This document shows positions 7,173 through 16,030 of a stretch of DNA of 64,000 nucleotides, one piece after another. The notes under the pieces were generated by a model. That model saw only the letters and a program-made list of their open reading frames with translations. It was not told the origin of the DNA and did no database searches. The stretch comes from BP-133 sp040756995. GTDB taxonomy: Bacteria; Actinomycetota; Acidimicrobiia; IMCC26256; BP-133. Where the stretch lies: contig JBFLYK010000024.1 in assembly GCA_040756995.1 (NCBI GenBank), forward strand, positions 1 through 64,000, written 5' to 3'. Positions within the stretch are counted from its first letter, which is position 1. Each line of letters opens with the position of its first letter. The translations under genes were made by a program, and so were the position numbers.

Positions 7173-10100
7173 TCAGGAGCTGACGAAGGCTTCCAGGTGG
7201 GTGACGAGGTCGCCTAGGGCGCAGGTTTTGTCGAGGATGGCGTCGGCGGCGGAGCCGCCGTTGGCGCAGACGGTGGCGGGGTCGAGGGCGGTGAGCAGGA
7301 CGATGGTGGCGGCGGGGGCGGCTTGGCGCAGGGCGGGGAGGGCGTCGATGCCGGTGGTGCCGGGCATCGCCACGTCGAGGAGGATCAGGTCCGGCTGGTG
7401 CTGCTCGGCGAGGTGGATGGCGCCTTCGGCGTTGGCGGCGTCGCCCACCACGGCGAAGCCAGCCTCGATGTCGAGGGCCGTCCGGAGCACCGCCCGGGTG
7501 CTGTCCCGGTCGTCGGCCACGAGCACCCGCACTTCGCGCTGGGGCGCCAGTCGCGCCGCAAACGGGTGCGCCACTCCGTCCGACAGCACGGGAACACCTG
7601 GCTGCCGCGCTCCATCCACCGCCACGGCAACCGCCGGCTTCGGTGCTCCGGCCGGCGGCACTGCAACCGCCGGCTTCGGTGCTCCGGCCGGCGGCACTGC
7701 AATCGCCAGGTCGGCCGCTCCGGCGGCGGGCGGTGCGGCGGCAGGCGGCGTGGCTTCGGAGAGCAACGCCATCACCGCCGGGCGGGCCAAGAGGCCGGGC
7801 CAGCGGTCGATTTCGGAGGCGGGGGCGGGGCGCAGCCAGTTGAAGCCCTGGGCCAGGTCGCAGCGCAGCTCCGAGAGCCACTCCAGCTGCTCGACGGTCT
7901 GGACGCCTTCGGCCACCACGTGGATCCCCAGGGCGTGGGCTAGGCCGATGACGCTGCCGGCGATGGCCCGGTCTTCGCCGTTGGTCGCCACGCCGGCCAC
8001 GAACGACCGGTCGATCTTTAGCTGATCGACGGGGAAACGCCGCAGGTAGGACAGCGACGAGTAGCCCGTCCCGAAGTCGTCGATGGCCAGGCCGACGCCG
8101 AGGGCCTTGAGTTCCTCCAGCCGGGCGATGACCCCTTCGGTGTCGGACACCGTGGCGCTCTCGGTGATCTCCAGCACCAGGGCGGCGGGCTCGAGGCCGG
8201 CGGCGCCCAGGGCGGCGCCGATCTCACCGACGAGGCCGGGGTACTGGAGCTGGCGGGCGGAAACGTTGACGGCCATGGTGAGATCCCGGCCGGTACGGCG
8301 CCGCCACCGCACCGCCTGCTCGCAGGCCCGGCGCAGCACCCAGCTGCCGATGGCAACGATGAGACCGGTCTCCTCGGCCAGATCGATGAAGTCGCCCGGG
8401 CTCAGCAGCCCCCGCTTCGGGTGCTGCCAGCGCAGCAGCGCCTCGAAGCCCTGCACCACTCCCGTGGGGACGTCGACGACCGGCTGGTAGTGGATCACCA
8501 GCTCGTCCCGGGGTAGCGCCCATTCGAGATCGGTGCGCAACCCCGACCGCTCCACGGCCACGGCCCGCATGGTCGGTTCGAAGAACTCGAAGCGGGACTT
8601 GCCCCGGGCCTTGGCCACGTACATGGCCGTGTCGGCGCCGCTCAACAGTTCGTCGGTCGTCTCCTCGCCCTCGGCCAGGGCCACGCCGATGCTGGCCCGG
8701 GCGTGCATCTCCTCGTCGAGGATCCGGAACGGCGCAAGCAACCCGGCGATGATCCGTTTGGCGATCCGCTCGGCGGTGCGGGCGTCGGCCCCCTCGAACA
8801 GCAGGGCGAACTCGTCGCCGCCGAAGCGGGCCACGGTGTCGCCGGGCCGCACCGATTCCACCAGCCGTTCGCCGATCCCCTGGAGGAGGAGGTCACCGGC
8901 GGTGTGGCCGAGGGTGTCGTTGATCGACTTGAAGTCGTCGAGGTCGAGGAAGGCCACGGCCAGCGGGCGGCCGTCCCGGGCCCGCAACGCCAGGGCGTGG
9001 TCGACCCGGTCGGTGAACAACGCCCGGTTGGCCAGGCCGGTGAGCGGGTCGTGCCAGGCCCGCTTGCGCAGCTCCGCCTCGAGGGCCACCCGTTCAGTGA
9101 CGTCCCGGGTGTTGAGCACCAGCCCCCGCACGCCGGGGTCGTCGTAGAGGGTGGTGACGGCTATCTCGACGTCGCGCCAGCGGCCATCCCGGTGGCGCAG
9201 CTTCGTCGTCACCAGCCCGGCCGTCTCCCCCTCCCCCGGAGGCGATTCGAGGACGGCCAGGAGGGCGGCGGAGTGCTCCGGGTGCAGCTGCGGCGCCAGC
9301 TCCCGTCCGACGAAGACCTCCGGCCGGTAGCCGAAGACCCGCAGCATCGACTCGCTCTGGTACGTGACCCGCCCGTCCGCCCCGACGATGGTGATGACGT
9401 CGGACGAGTTCTGGGCCAGGGACCGGAACCGGGCCTCGCTGCCGGCCACGTGCTCGAGCGCCGCCCCGGCCAGGGTGGCCAGGAACTCGGCCAGGCGGAC
9501 CTCGAGGTCACCGAAGAGGTCGCCGACCTGGCGGTGGGTGACATAGAGGCAGGCGACCACCCGCCCGTCGCTCAGGATCGGGGCGCACAGCGCCGAGCGG
9601 AGCCCGGCCAGGAGGAGGCTCTCGCCGGAGTCGCCGTCCTCACCGGCGCCGGCCACGACCGGAGCCCGCCCCTCGATGGCCTCGGCCAGGAGGGTGCGGC
9701 TGATGCCGTCGACCAGCTCGCCCGATTCGGTGACCAAAGGAGGTTCTCCCCCGGACGGGCCGTCGGCGGGGTCGACCTCGATCACGTGGCAGCGGTCGCC
9801 CCGCAGCAGCAGGACCGCCGCCTCCCGCACCGCGGCGTAGATGGCCGCCGGCGAGGGGGCGGCGCCGATGCTGCGGCTCACGGCCAGGAGGGACTCGAAC
9901 CGGTCGGCCAGCGACCACGACGCCTCCTCCGCCGGACGGCCGTCCGCCGGGCCGTGGGAGGGGAGCGGTTCGAGCGCCGCCCGGTCGGCCTCGGCGGCGG
10001 CGAGATCGTCGGCGGCGCCGGGGCGGCCCCGGGCCACCGCCAGGCGGGCGGCGGCCACCCGGGTCAGCACGGCCTCGTAGGCGGCGTCCTGCTCGGCGGC

Positions 10101-13100
10101 GACGGCCAGGCTGCGGGCGAGGAGCCGGTCGGCCCGCCGGGGCCGGCCCTGGAGGCTGGCCACCAGCGCCCGTTCCCGCAGGGCGTGGGGCAGGTTGTTG
10201 CGGTAGGCCCGGGCGAGGCGGACGGCCCGGCGGGCGACCCGCCCGGCCCGGCGCAGCCGCCGGCGCCGGCCGCGGCGATCGTGGGGGTCGGCCGCCTCGA
10301 GCCGGAGGCGGAGGGCGGTGGCCAGCCAGGGGCCGATGGGGGCCACGTACTCCTGGCGGAGGCCGGCGGCGGCGGCGATGGCGGCCGCCTCCTCCAGCCG
10401 GGCGACGGCGGCGTCGACGTCGCCGGCGGCCAGGAGGCGGACGGCGTCGGCCACCCGGACCTCGGCCGAGGTGTGGGCGTCGTCGTTGTCCCGGGCCAGT
10501 TCGGCCGCCACCGCCTCGGCCGGCACGGCGCCGGCCGCCGCCCGGGCCCAGCCGCTGAGCACGATCCCGGCCGCCGCCTGGTCGCCGATGGCGCTGGCCG
10601 AGGCGTGCAGCTGGCGGGCCAGCTCGACGGCGGTGCCGAGCTCGCCGAGGCGATAGTGGGCGAAGACCAGGTGCCAGAGGGCGGTGTGCTGCTCCCACCG
10701 GTCGCCGGTGCGCTCCAGGAGCCGGACGGCCTCCCGGGCATGGTCGATGGTCTCCCGGTAGCGGGACCCGGCGTAGAGGACGACCCCGCAGAACCCGTGT
10801 GACTGCCCCTGGCCCCACACGTCGCCGAACTCCCGGCGGATGGCCAGCGACCGTTGGGCGTAGCGCAGGCCCCGGGAGTACCAGGGGGCCATGGTCATGA
10901 CCGGGGCGTGTTCGGAGTAGGCCTGGGCCAGCTCGGGCGTCGGCGGGTAGCGCTCGGCCAGGTTCATCTCCCGCAGGTGGGCCCAGGCGCAGGGGACCTT
11001 GCCGGCGCAGAACCAGTAGACGTAGGCCAGCCGGGAGTAGAGGCGGATGGCCAGGAACTCCCGGTCGGCGCCCGGGTCGTCCCGCCGGCGCCGGGCCAGG
11101 AACAGCCTCGGCAGCAGAGTGTGGAGGGCCTGGACGAGCACCTCCTTGCCGGCGGCGAGCGCCATGCCGATCCCCGGTCGGGGCACCCGGCCGCCGAGAT
11201 CGTGCAGGGCCCGTTCGAGATGGCGGCGGGCCAGGGTGGGGTCGCCGGTCTTGAAGGCGACGTCGCCGAGCTTGCCGTCGAGCACCGCCCGTCCGACGGT
11301 GTCGGGGCAGAGGGACAGCGCCCGGTTGAACTGGCGGGTCGCTTCGCCGTAGTCGCCTTTGAGGGTCAGCACGTCGCCGAGGCCTTCGGCGATGCGGGCC
11401 CGCAGCGTTGCGTCGGCGTGGCCTTCGCCGTTGCCGTCGCCGCTGCCAGCGTCGTCGCCGTGGGCGGCGGCCCGTTCGGCGATGCGGTAGTGGGTGAGGG
11501 CGACGTCGAGGGCGTGGCGGCCCCGGGCCAGTTCGGCCGACCGGAGGGCGTAGGGCAGCGCCCGGGTCGGCTCGCCGGCGGCGTCGAAGTGGTAGGCCAG
11601 TTCGAAGACCCGGTCGGGGTGGCGCCGTTCGATGAGTTCGGCGGCCCGGCGGTGCAGCATGCGGCGTTCGGCCGGTTCGAGGCGACCGAGGAGCGTCTCC
11701 CGGAGCTTGTCGTGGGTGAAGGAGCAGCGGCCGTCGTCCTCGTCGACCCAGAGGATGCGGCGGCGGCGGGCCTCGGCCAGCGCCGGGGCGACCTGGGAGG
11801 CGCCCTGGCCGGTGAGGGCCACGGCCAGGTCGAGGTCGAACTCCTTGCCCAGCACGGCGCCGACGGTGAGGAGCCGGCGGGCGTCGAGGTCGAGGAGCTC
11901 GAAGCGCCGGGCGAGGAACACCGCCGCCCGCCGGGAGGTCTGGACGTCGCCCATCGGGCCGGGGTCGACCGCCCACCCGGCGGGGGTGTCGTAGAGGGCG
12001 CCGGTTTCGACCATGCCCCGCAGGACGGCCGACGCCATGAACGGGCTGCCGTCGACGAGGCGGACGACGGTGGCCACCGCCTCGGCCGGGAGCGGCCCGG
12101 CCATCGAGGCGCACAGGGCGGCGACGTCGTCGGGGCCGAAGGGCGACAGGCGAACGGACTGCAGCGGTTCGATGGCCCGGAGGCGATGGCCGGCCGTCAC
12201 CTCCTCAGACCGGAAGGCGGCCACGACGAGGACGTGGACTCCCCCGCCGCCGGCGGCGCCGAGCTCGGTGGAGTCGGGGCTGTCGGCGGTGTCGGCGGTG
12301 GCGGCGATATCGGCGGTGGCGGCGATATCGGCGCTGTCGGCGACGCCCGCAGTGCCGGCGGCGCCCGCCGTGCCGGCGGCGCCCGCGGTGTTGGCGACGT
12401 CGGCCGCCCGGGCGGCCAGCTGGGCCTGCCACTGGGCCAGGAGCTTGACGGTGAGGCCGTCGGCCCACTGGCAGTCGTCGAGGAGGATCAGGGCCGGACG
12501 GGCGGGCCGGCCGAGCACGTCGAGGAGGACGGTGAGGGCGTCGAGGCTGCGGGTCTCCCCGTAGGCCTCGGGGCCGTCGTCGCCGTCCCGGGCGGTGCCG
12601 AGCACGTCGGCCAGATCGGGCAGGGCGACGGCCACCGCCTCGGCCCAGTCCCCGAGCCGGGCCTGGAGGTGGCGGGGCGAGGGGCCGGCGGCGGCCGAGG
12701 CGGCGATCCCGCTGACCACCCCGTCGAGCACCTGGAACGGCCGGTGGGCGGCGTGGTCGACGCCCTGGCCCCGCAGGACCCAGAACCCCTGCCGCTGGGC
12801 CTGGAGGGCCAGCTCGTCGAGCAGGCGGGTCTTGCCGCCGCCCGACTCCGCTTCGACCAGCACCAGGCCGCCCTCGCCCCGGTCGGCGGCGTCGAGCGTG
12901 GCGCCGAGGGCGGCCAGCTCGGCGGCCCGTCCGACGAACGACGGCTCGGTGAGGGAACGGCGCCGGTCGTGGGCGCCGGCCATGACGGCCGGCTCGGCCA
13001 CCCCGGCGGCGAGCTGCTCCTCGATGGCGGCCAGGTCGGCCAGCACGGCGGCGGCCGACTGGTACCGCTCGGCCGGTTCCTTGGCCAGCAGCCGCTGCAC

Positions 13101-13847
13101 CACCGCGTCGACGGCCCGGGGCACGTCGACCCCGAAGGCCCGCAACGCCGGAGGGGCGGTGTTGAGGTGCTGGCGGAGCACCTCCCCCACCGTCTCGCCG
13201 GTGAACGGCGGGCGGCCGGCCAGGCACTCGAAGAGGACCACGCCGACGGCGTAGAGGTCGGAGCGGTGGTCGACGCCCGATTCGATGAGCCCGGCCGCCT
13301 CCGGCGCCAGGTAGCGGGCGGTGCCGACCGGCTCGTCCCGCAGCGGAACATCGAGCCCGGCGGAGCGGGCCAGGCCGAAGTCGATGAGGACGGCCCGGGC
13401 GGCGGGGCCGTTGGTGTTGTCAGCGCCGGCGGTGACGATGATGTTGGCCGGCTTGACGTCCCGGTGGATGACGCCCTGGTCGTGGGCCAGCTGCAGGGCC
13501 TGGAGCACGTCGGTGGCGACCCGCAGCGCGTCGGCCAGGGGCAGCGGCCCCCGGGCCAGCCGGTCGGCGAGGCTCTCGCCGGCGATGCGGGGCTGGACGA
13601 GGTAGAACCGGCCGTGGTCGTAGCCGCTGGCGACGAGCGGCCGGAAGGTATCGGTGCCGAGCCGCTCCAGCACGTGGGCCTCGTGCTCGAGCCGCAGCCG
13701 CAGGGCGGCCGAGACCCCGGCAGTGGCCACCGTCTTGACGACGACCGGCGACCCGTCGGCGGTGTCGACACCGGCGTACGTCTCGATGCCGTTGCCCTGC
13801 TTCAGGCGATGTTGGAGGTCGAACCGGCCGCCGACACGGTTCACCAT
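7173..13847 (-). CDS. Giant Ser/Thr kinase-ATPase-GAF-PAS-GGDEF-EAL-receiver signalling protein
   Basis: One polypeptide of about 2,224 residues with, in order: a Ser/Thr kinase domain (Lys38, HRDVKPAN near 128, DFG at 156-158, APE); an AAA/STAND-type ATPase of the AfsR/predicted-ATPase kind (Walker A ESGGGKT near 336, Walker B LILLDDCQWAD) with long helical repeats; GAF (about 1317-1470); PAS (about 1470-1587); GGDEF with an intact RFGGDEF (about 1673); EAL with intact FEALLRW, NVSARQL and DDFGTGYSS (about 1770-2017); an Ala/Pro-rich linker; and a receiver domain with phospho-Asp in LILLDVAMPG. It should therefore both sense signals and make and/or break cyclic di-GMP in the cytoplasm. The ATG at 13847 begins the kinase fold; the frame is open to a TTG at 14087 with coding-like third positions, so the protein may start earlier. 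Confidence 0.9.
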   Translation of the reverse strand: MVNRVGGRFDLQHRLKQGNGIETYAGVDTADGSPVVVKTVATAGVSAALRLRLEHEAHVLERLGTDTFRPLVASGYDHGRFYLVQPRIAGESLADRLARGPLPLADALRVATDVLQALQLAHDQGVIHRDVKPANIIVTAGADNTNGPAARAVLIDFGLARSAGLDVPLRDEPVGTARYLAPEAAGLIESGVDHRSDLYAVGVVLFECLAGRPPFTGETVGEVLRQHLNTAPPALRAFGVDVPRAVDAVVQRLLAKEPAERYQSAAAVLADLAAIEEQLAAGVAEPAVMAGAHDRRRSLTEPSFVGRAAELAALGATLDAADRGEGGLVLVEAESGGGKTRLLDELALQAQRQGFWVLRGQGVDHAAHRPFQVLDGVVSGIAASAAAGPSPRHLQARLGDWAEAVAVALPDLADVLGTARDGDDGPEAYGETRSLDALTVLLDVLGRPARPALILLDDCQWADGLTVKLLAQWQAQLAARAADVANTAGAAGTAGAAGTAGVADSADIAATADIAATADTADSPDSTELGAAGGGGVHVLVVAAFRSEEVTAGHRLRAIEPLQSVRLSPFGPDDVAALCASMAGPLPAEAVATVVRLVDGSPFMASAVLRGMVETGALYDTPAGWAVDPGPMGDVQTSRRAAVFLARRFELLDLDARRLLTVGAVLGKEFDLDLAVALTGQGASQVAPALAEARRRRILWVDEDDGRCSFTHDKLRETLLGRLEPAERRMLHRRAAELIERRHPDRVFELAYHFDAAGEPTRALPYALRSAELARGRHALDVALTHYRIAERAAAHGDDAGSGDGNGEGHADATLRARIAEGLGDVLTLKGDYGEATRQFNRALSLCPDTVGRAVLDGKLGDVAFKTGDPTLARRHLERALHDLGGRVPRPGIGMALAAGKEVLVQALHTLLPRLFLARRRRDDPGADREFLAIRLYSRLAYVYWFCAGKVPCAWAHLREMNLAERYPPTPELAQAYSEHAPVMTMAPWYSRGLRYAQRSLAIRREFGDVWGQGQSHGFCGVVLYAGSRYRETIDHAREAVRLLERTGDRWEQHTALWHLVFAHYRLGELGTAVELARQLHASASAIGDQAAAGIVLSGWARAAAGAVPAEAVAAELARDNDDAHTSAEVRVADAVRLLAAGDVDAAVARLEEAAAIAAAAGLRQEYVAPIGPWLATALRLRLEAADPHDRRGRRRRLRRAGRVARRAVRLARAYRNNLPHALRERALVASLQGRPRRADRLLARSLAVAAEQDAAYEAVLTRVAAARLAVARGRPGAADDLAAAEADRAALEPLPSHGPADGRPAEEASWSLADRFESLLAVSRSIGAAPSPAAIYAAVREAAVLLLRGDRCHVIEVDPADGPSGGEPPLVTESGELVDGISRTLLAEAIEGRAPVVAGAGEDGDSGESLLLAGLRSALCAPILSDGRVVACLYVTHRQVGDLFGDLEVRLAEFLATLAGAALEHVAGSEARFRSLAQNSSDVITIVGADGRVTYQSESMLRVFGYRPEVFVGRELAPQLHPEHSAALLAVLESPPGEGETAGLVTTKLRHRDGRWRDVEIAVTTLYDDPGVRGLVLNTRDVTERVALEAELRKRAWHDPLTGLANRALFTDRVDHALALRARDGRPLAVAFLDLDDFKSINDTLGHTAGDLLLQGIGERLVESVRPGDTVARFGGDEFALLFEGADARTAERIAKRIIAGLLAPFRILDEEMHARASIGVALAEGEETTDELLSGADTAMYVAKARGKSRFEFFEPTMRAVAVERSGLRTDLEWALPRDELVIHYQPVVDVPTGVVQGFEALLRWQHPKRGLLSPGDFIDLAEETGLIVAIGSWVLRRACEQAVRWRRRTGRDLTMAVNVSARQLQYPGLVGEIGAALGAAGLEPAALVLEITESATVSDTEGVIARLEELKALGVGLAIDDFGTGYSSLSYLRRFPVDQLKIDRSFVAGVATNGEDRAIAGSVIGLAHALGIHVVAEGVQTVEQLEWLSELRCDLAQGFNWLRPAPASEIDRWPGLLARPAVMALLSEATPPAAAPPAAGAADLAIAVPPAGAPKPAVAVPPAGAPKPAVAVAVDGARQPGVPVLSDGVAHPFAARLAPQREVRVLVADDRDSTRAVLRTALDIEAGFAVVGDAANAEGAIHLAEQHQPDLILLDVAMPGTTGIDALPALRQAAPAATIVLLTALDPATVCANGGSAADAILDKTCALGDLVTHLEAFVSS
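7629..7700 (-). repeat. Perfect 36-bp tandem duplication inside the giant signalling gene
   Basis: The 36-bp unit at 7629-7664 is repeated without change at 7665-7700. It encodes a 12-residue Pro/Ala-rich unit (PPAGAPKPAVAV) in the linker between the EAL and receiver domains. Identity at synonymous sites indicates a recent duplication by slippage or unequal exchange. Confidence 0.9.
12294..12329 (-). repeat. Perfect 18-bp tandem duplication in the ATPase part of the giant gene
   Basis: An 18-bp unit (GGCGGTGGCGGCGATATC) occurs twice at 12294-12311 and 12312-12329, inside a wider Ala/Thr/Gly/Asp low-complexity stretch (about 12255-12395). The stretch inserts some 40 residues between the Walker B segment and the next strand of the ATPase, where family members are compact. 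Confidence 0.85.
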
Positions 13848-14064
13848 CACGAGGTCCAAGCGATTCTCCGTGCCGGCGCGGTCGGCGACCATATAGATGA
13901 ACCAGACGGCCAGCCTGGCCCGTTCTTGAAGGGCCGGCTCGATTCCGATCCGGACCATCGCCGCGAACGGGTTGGCCTCGGCCGGCGGAAGCGTGAGATC
14001 CGTCCCGTTTGCCGGAAACGCTTCCTGGGGATTTCTGGCTGGCTCGAATCGGTGGAGCCGGAAC

Positions 14065-14388
14065 TCAGGCGAGCCTGGCCACTCCAAACGCCAGCGCGGC
14101 GATCGACACCACGGAACCGACGTTGGCCATCACCAACGTCCGCATCTGACCGGAGATGGCATTGGACTGGGCCAGCAGCTCACCTCGGAAGGCGGCCAGA
14201 AGCTTGTGTTCGGAGACGTCGAAGCGGAGGTTGATCCGCTCCTCGAGCGCTGCCAAGTCGTGCTTGGTGACCACATCGGCCCAGCCGGCCGGCGGAAGCA
14301 TCTCCATCAGCGTTTCCGCCGATTCCGGCCCGAGGGCCTGTTCGAGGCGCAGAAACAGTTCGTGCCGTGCTCGTTCATCCAGGGCCAT
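14065..14388 (-). CDS. Small coiled-coil protein with C-terminal membrane segment
   Basis: The 107-residue protein has an N-terminal helical region (MALDERARHELFLRLEQAL), a WADVVTKHDLAALEERINLRF segment predicted as coiled coil, and a C-terminal hydrophobic helix (VGSVVSIAALAFGVARL) that probably anchors it in the membrane. It resembles small actinobacterial proteins of the CCDC90/DUF1640-like type, whose role is unknown. The ATG at 14388 was chosen; the frame extends to 14421 without a better ribosome site. It lies upstream of the giant signalling gene on the same strand and diverges from the receiver gene at 14554. Confidence 0.75.
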   Translation of the reverse strand: MALDERARHELFLRLEQALGPESAETLMEMLPPAGWADVVTKHDLAALEERINLRFDVSEHKLLAAFRGELLAQSNAISGQMRTLVMANVGSVVSIAALAFGVARLA

Positions 14389-14553
14389 GATCCCGCCTCC
14401 GAGGGTGAGCCGACAACCCACAGGAGAGCGTTCGAGGCCCGCTCACGAAGCCGCCCGTCCCGCGTAACGGCGGGGTGTGACGGTCGAGCCGGACTGGTTT
14501 CCTCACCGCGCCGGTTCAAGTTCTCGGCGCATTCCGACCGATACAGACATTCG

Positions 14554-14943
14554 ATGAACCCCCACACCCTCACCACCCCCACCCGAGTGTTCGTCGCCGA
14601 CGACGAAGAGCTCATCCTCACCATGCTGGAACAGGTGCTCTCGCTCGACTTCGACGTCGTCGGCAAGGCCGCCGATGGCCCGACGGCGGTCAGCGCGGTG
14701 CTCGACACCGAACCCGACGTCGCCGTCCTCGACTACATGATGCCCGGCGCCGACGGCATCGAGGCCGCCCGCTCTATCCGGGCCCAGCGCCCCGACCAGG
14801 CGATCGTCCTCTATTCCGCCTTCGTCGACGGCGAGGTCCAGGACCGGGCCCGCGACGCCGGGATCCGCGAGTGCGTCGCCAAAGTCGACGGTCCGCTGGC
14901 CCTGGAGCAGGTCATCCGGCGGGTCTCCGGCGAGTCGTCCTGA
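14554..14943 (+). CDS. Single-domain response regulator
   Basis: The 129-residue protein is a lone receiver domain: acidic pair VFVADDEE, phospho-acceptor Asp in VAVLDYMMPGADG, Ser/Thr switch in IVLYSAF and the conserved Lys in ECVAKVDG. It has no output domain, so it probably relays phosphate or acts by protein contact. The ATG at 14554 starts the first strand. It is divergent from the giant kinase-GGDEF-EAL gene and its small neighbour, which makes a shared signalling role plausible but unproven. No histidine kinase lies next to it. Confidence 0.88.
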   Translation: MNPHTLTTPTRVFVADDEELILTMLEQVLSLDFDVVGKAADGPTAVSAVLDTEPDVAVLDYMMPGADGIEAARSIRAQRPDQAIVLYSAFVDGEVQDRARDAGIRECVAKVDGPLALEQVIRRVSGESS

Positions 14944-15095
14944 CGCGCCCTTCCTCAACTGCGGCCCAACTGGGCCGGTCTCTCCTTGATCCCGGGGCAG
15001 TCCGGTCGATCACAAGGGTGCGAACTGCGACGCCGGCGACGCCTGACAACGGCCACGGGCGTCCGTTCTAGGAGCCGGGTGGAGGCCGCGACAGA

Positions 15096-15107
15096 ACCGG
15101 GTCAAAA
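15096..15107 (+). repeat. Left copy of 12-bp direct repeat flanking the radical-SAM/helicase module
   Basis: ACCGGGTCAAAA occurs here, 63 bp before the radical-SAM start, and again in the same orientation at 18484-18495, 20 bp after the stop of the following gene. The pair brackets exactly two genes. It may be a target-site duplication or attachment core; 12 bp is short enough that chance cannot be excluded. Confidence 0.45.
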
Positions 15108-15169
15108 AGGGACTTATCCGGCCCATGGATCATCAGGTCGACAGCAATACAGGCCGATAGGTCCTTCGT

Positions 15170-16030
15170 ATGGATCAGTACGCCCCGACGGGATCTGGCG
15201 ACGATTCAGCAGCGACGCCGCGGTCTGAGCGGATCGGGCATGCCTCGATCACCTTTCGGGAAAGCGCCGGCATTCTGACCCGGGCGACCGGGTTCATGAC
15301 CGATTACGACTACACCCTCAACCCGTATTCAGGTTGCTCATTCGGCTGCACCTACTGCTACGCAGCGTTCTTCACGAGGAACCGGGCGCTGCAAGACAGC
15401 TGGGGCTACTGGGTCCAGGTCAAGGAGAACGCCGTCGACCGGCTCCGGCGGGCCCGCACGCCGCTCGCCGGCAAATCGATTTACCTCAGCTCGGTCACCG
15501 ATCCGTACCAGCCCGTCGAGCGGCGTCTTGGGCTCGTCCGGGAACTCCTTGAGATCCTGGCCGACCGGGGCGCGCATGTCGTTGTCCAGACCCGCAGTCC
15601 CTGGGTGACGAGGGACATCGACGTCTTCCGTCAGCTCGAGCGGGTGCGGGTGAACATGACGGTGACGACCGATAGCGAGGCGGTCCGGCGGGTCTTCGAA
15701 CCCCACTGTCCTACTACCGAGAAGCGACTCGATGCCATCAGCGAGGTGGCGGCTGCCGGGGTCCCGACGTGCATCACCGCCACGCCGCTGCTGCCGCTCG
15801 ACGACGTGGAACGCTTTGCTGACCGGCTCGTCGCCACCAGGGTGCCCCGCTTCGTCGTTCAGCCGTTCCACTCCGCCAAGGGCCGGTTCGTGGCGGGGAC
15901 CCGACAGGCGGCCATGGACCTCGTCGCCCGGTACCGCTGGGACGACGAGGCCTACGCACGGGCCGTCAAGCACCTGCGGGTCCGACTCCCCCATCTCGAC
16001 GAAGGACGGGCTGGCTTTGCCCCCCATTAA
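15170..16030 (+). CDS. Radical SAM protein of the SPL/COG1533 family
   Basis: The 286-residue protein carries the radical-SAM cluster motif C-x3-C-x2-C (Cys56, Cys60, Cys63 in YSGCSFGCTYCYA), followed by the family's SVTDPYQPVE, VTTDSE and FEPHCPTTEKRLDAI blocks. These place it in the group that includes spore photoproduct lyase and many uncharacterised actinobacterial proteins. It should bind a 4Fe-4S cluster and cleave S-adenosylmethionine; the substrate is unknown, and I do not see evidence that it is a true photoproduct lyase. The ATG at 15170 is used. Its last 14 bases overlap the start of the methyltransferase-helicase gene, so the two are translationally coupled. Confidence 0.88.
   Translation: MDQYAPTGSGDDSAATPRSERIGHASITFRESAGILTRATGFMTDYDYTLNPYSGCSFGCTYCYAAFFTRNRALQDSWGYWVQVKENAVDRLRRARTPLAGKSIYLSSVTDPYQPVERRLGLVRELLEILADRGAHVVVQTRSPWVTRDIDVFRQLERVRVNMTVTTDSEAVRRVFEPHCPTTEKRLDAISEVAAAGVPTCITATPLLPLDDVERFADRLVATRVPRFVVQPFHSAKGRFVAGTRQAAMDLVARYRWDDEAYARAVKHLRVRLPHLDEGRAGFAPH

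Noticed and set aside
13848..14087. An 80-codon N-terminal extension of the giant protein starting at TTG 14087.
   Set aside because: Third positions look coding in part, but there is no ribosome site at 14087, it overlaps the neighbouring gene, and the kinase fold starts at 13847; left as an alternative only.
10854..14234. A 1,126-codon plus-strand frame opposite the giant signalling gene.
   Set aside because: It mirrors the kinase/ATPase coding strand, is Gly/Val/Glu-rich without motifs and has no ribosome site; the minus strand carries intact catalytic motifs.
15170..16030. Calling the radical-SAM gene spore photoproduct lyase (splB).
   Set aside because: Only the shared radical-SAM motif and general family blocks are seen; the lineage is not spore-forming in the Bacillus sense and the wider COG1533 family has many other members.
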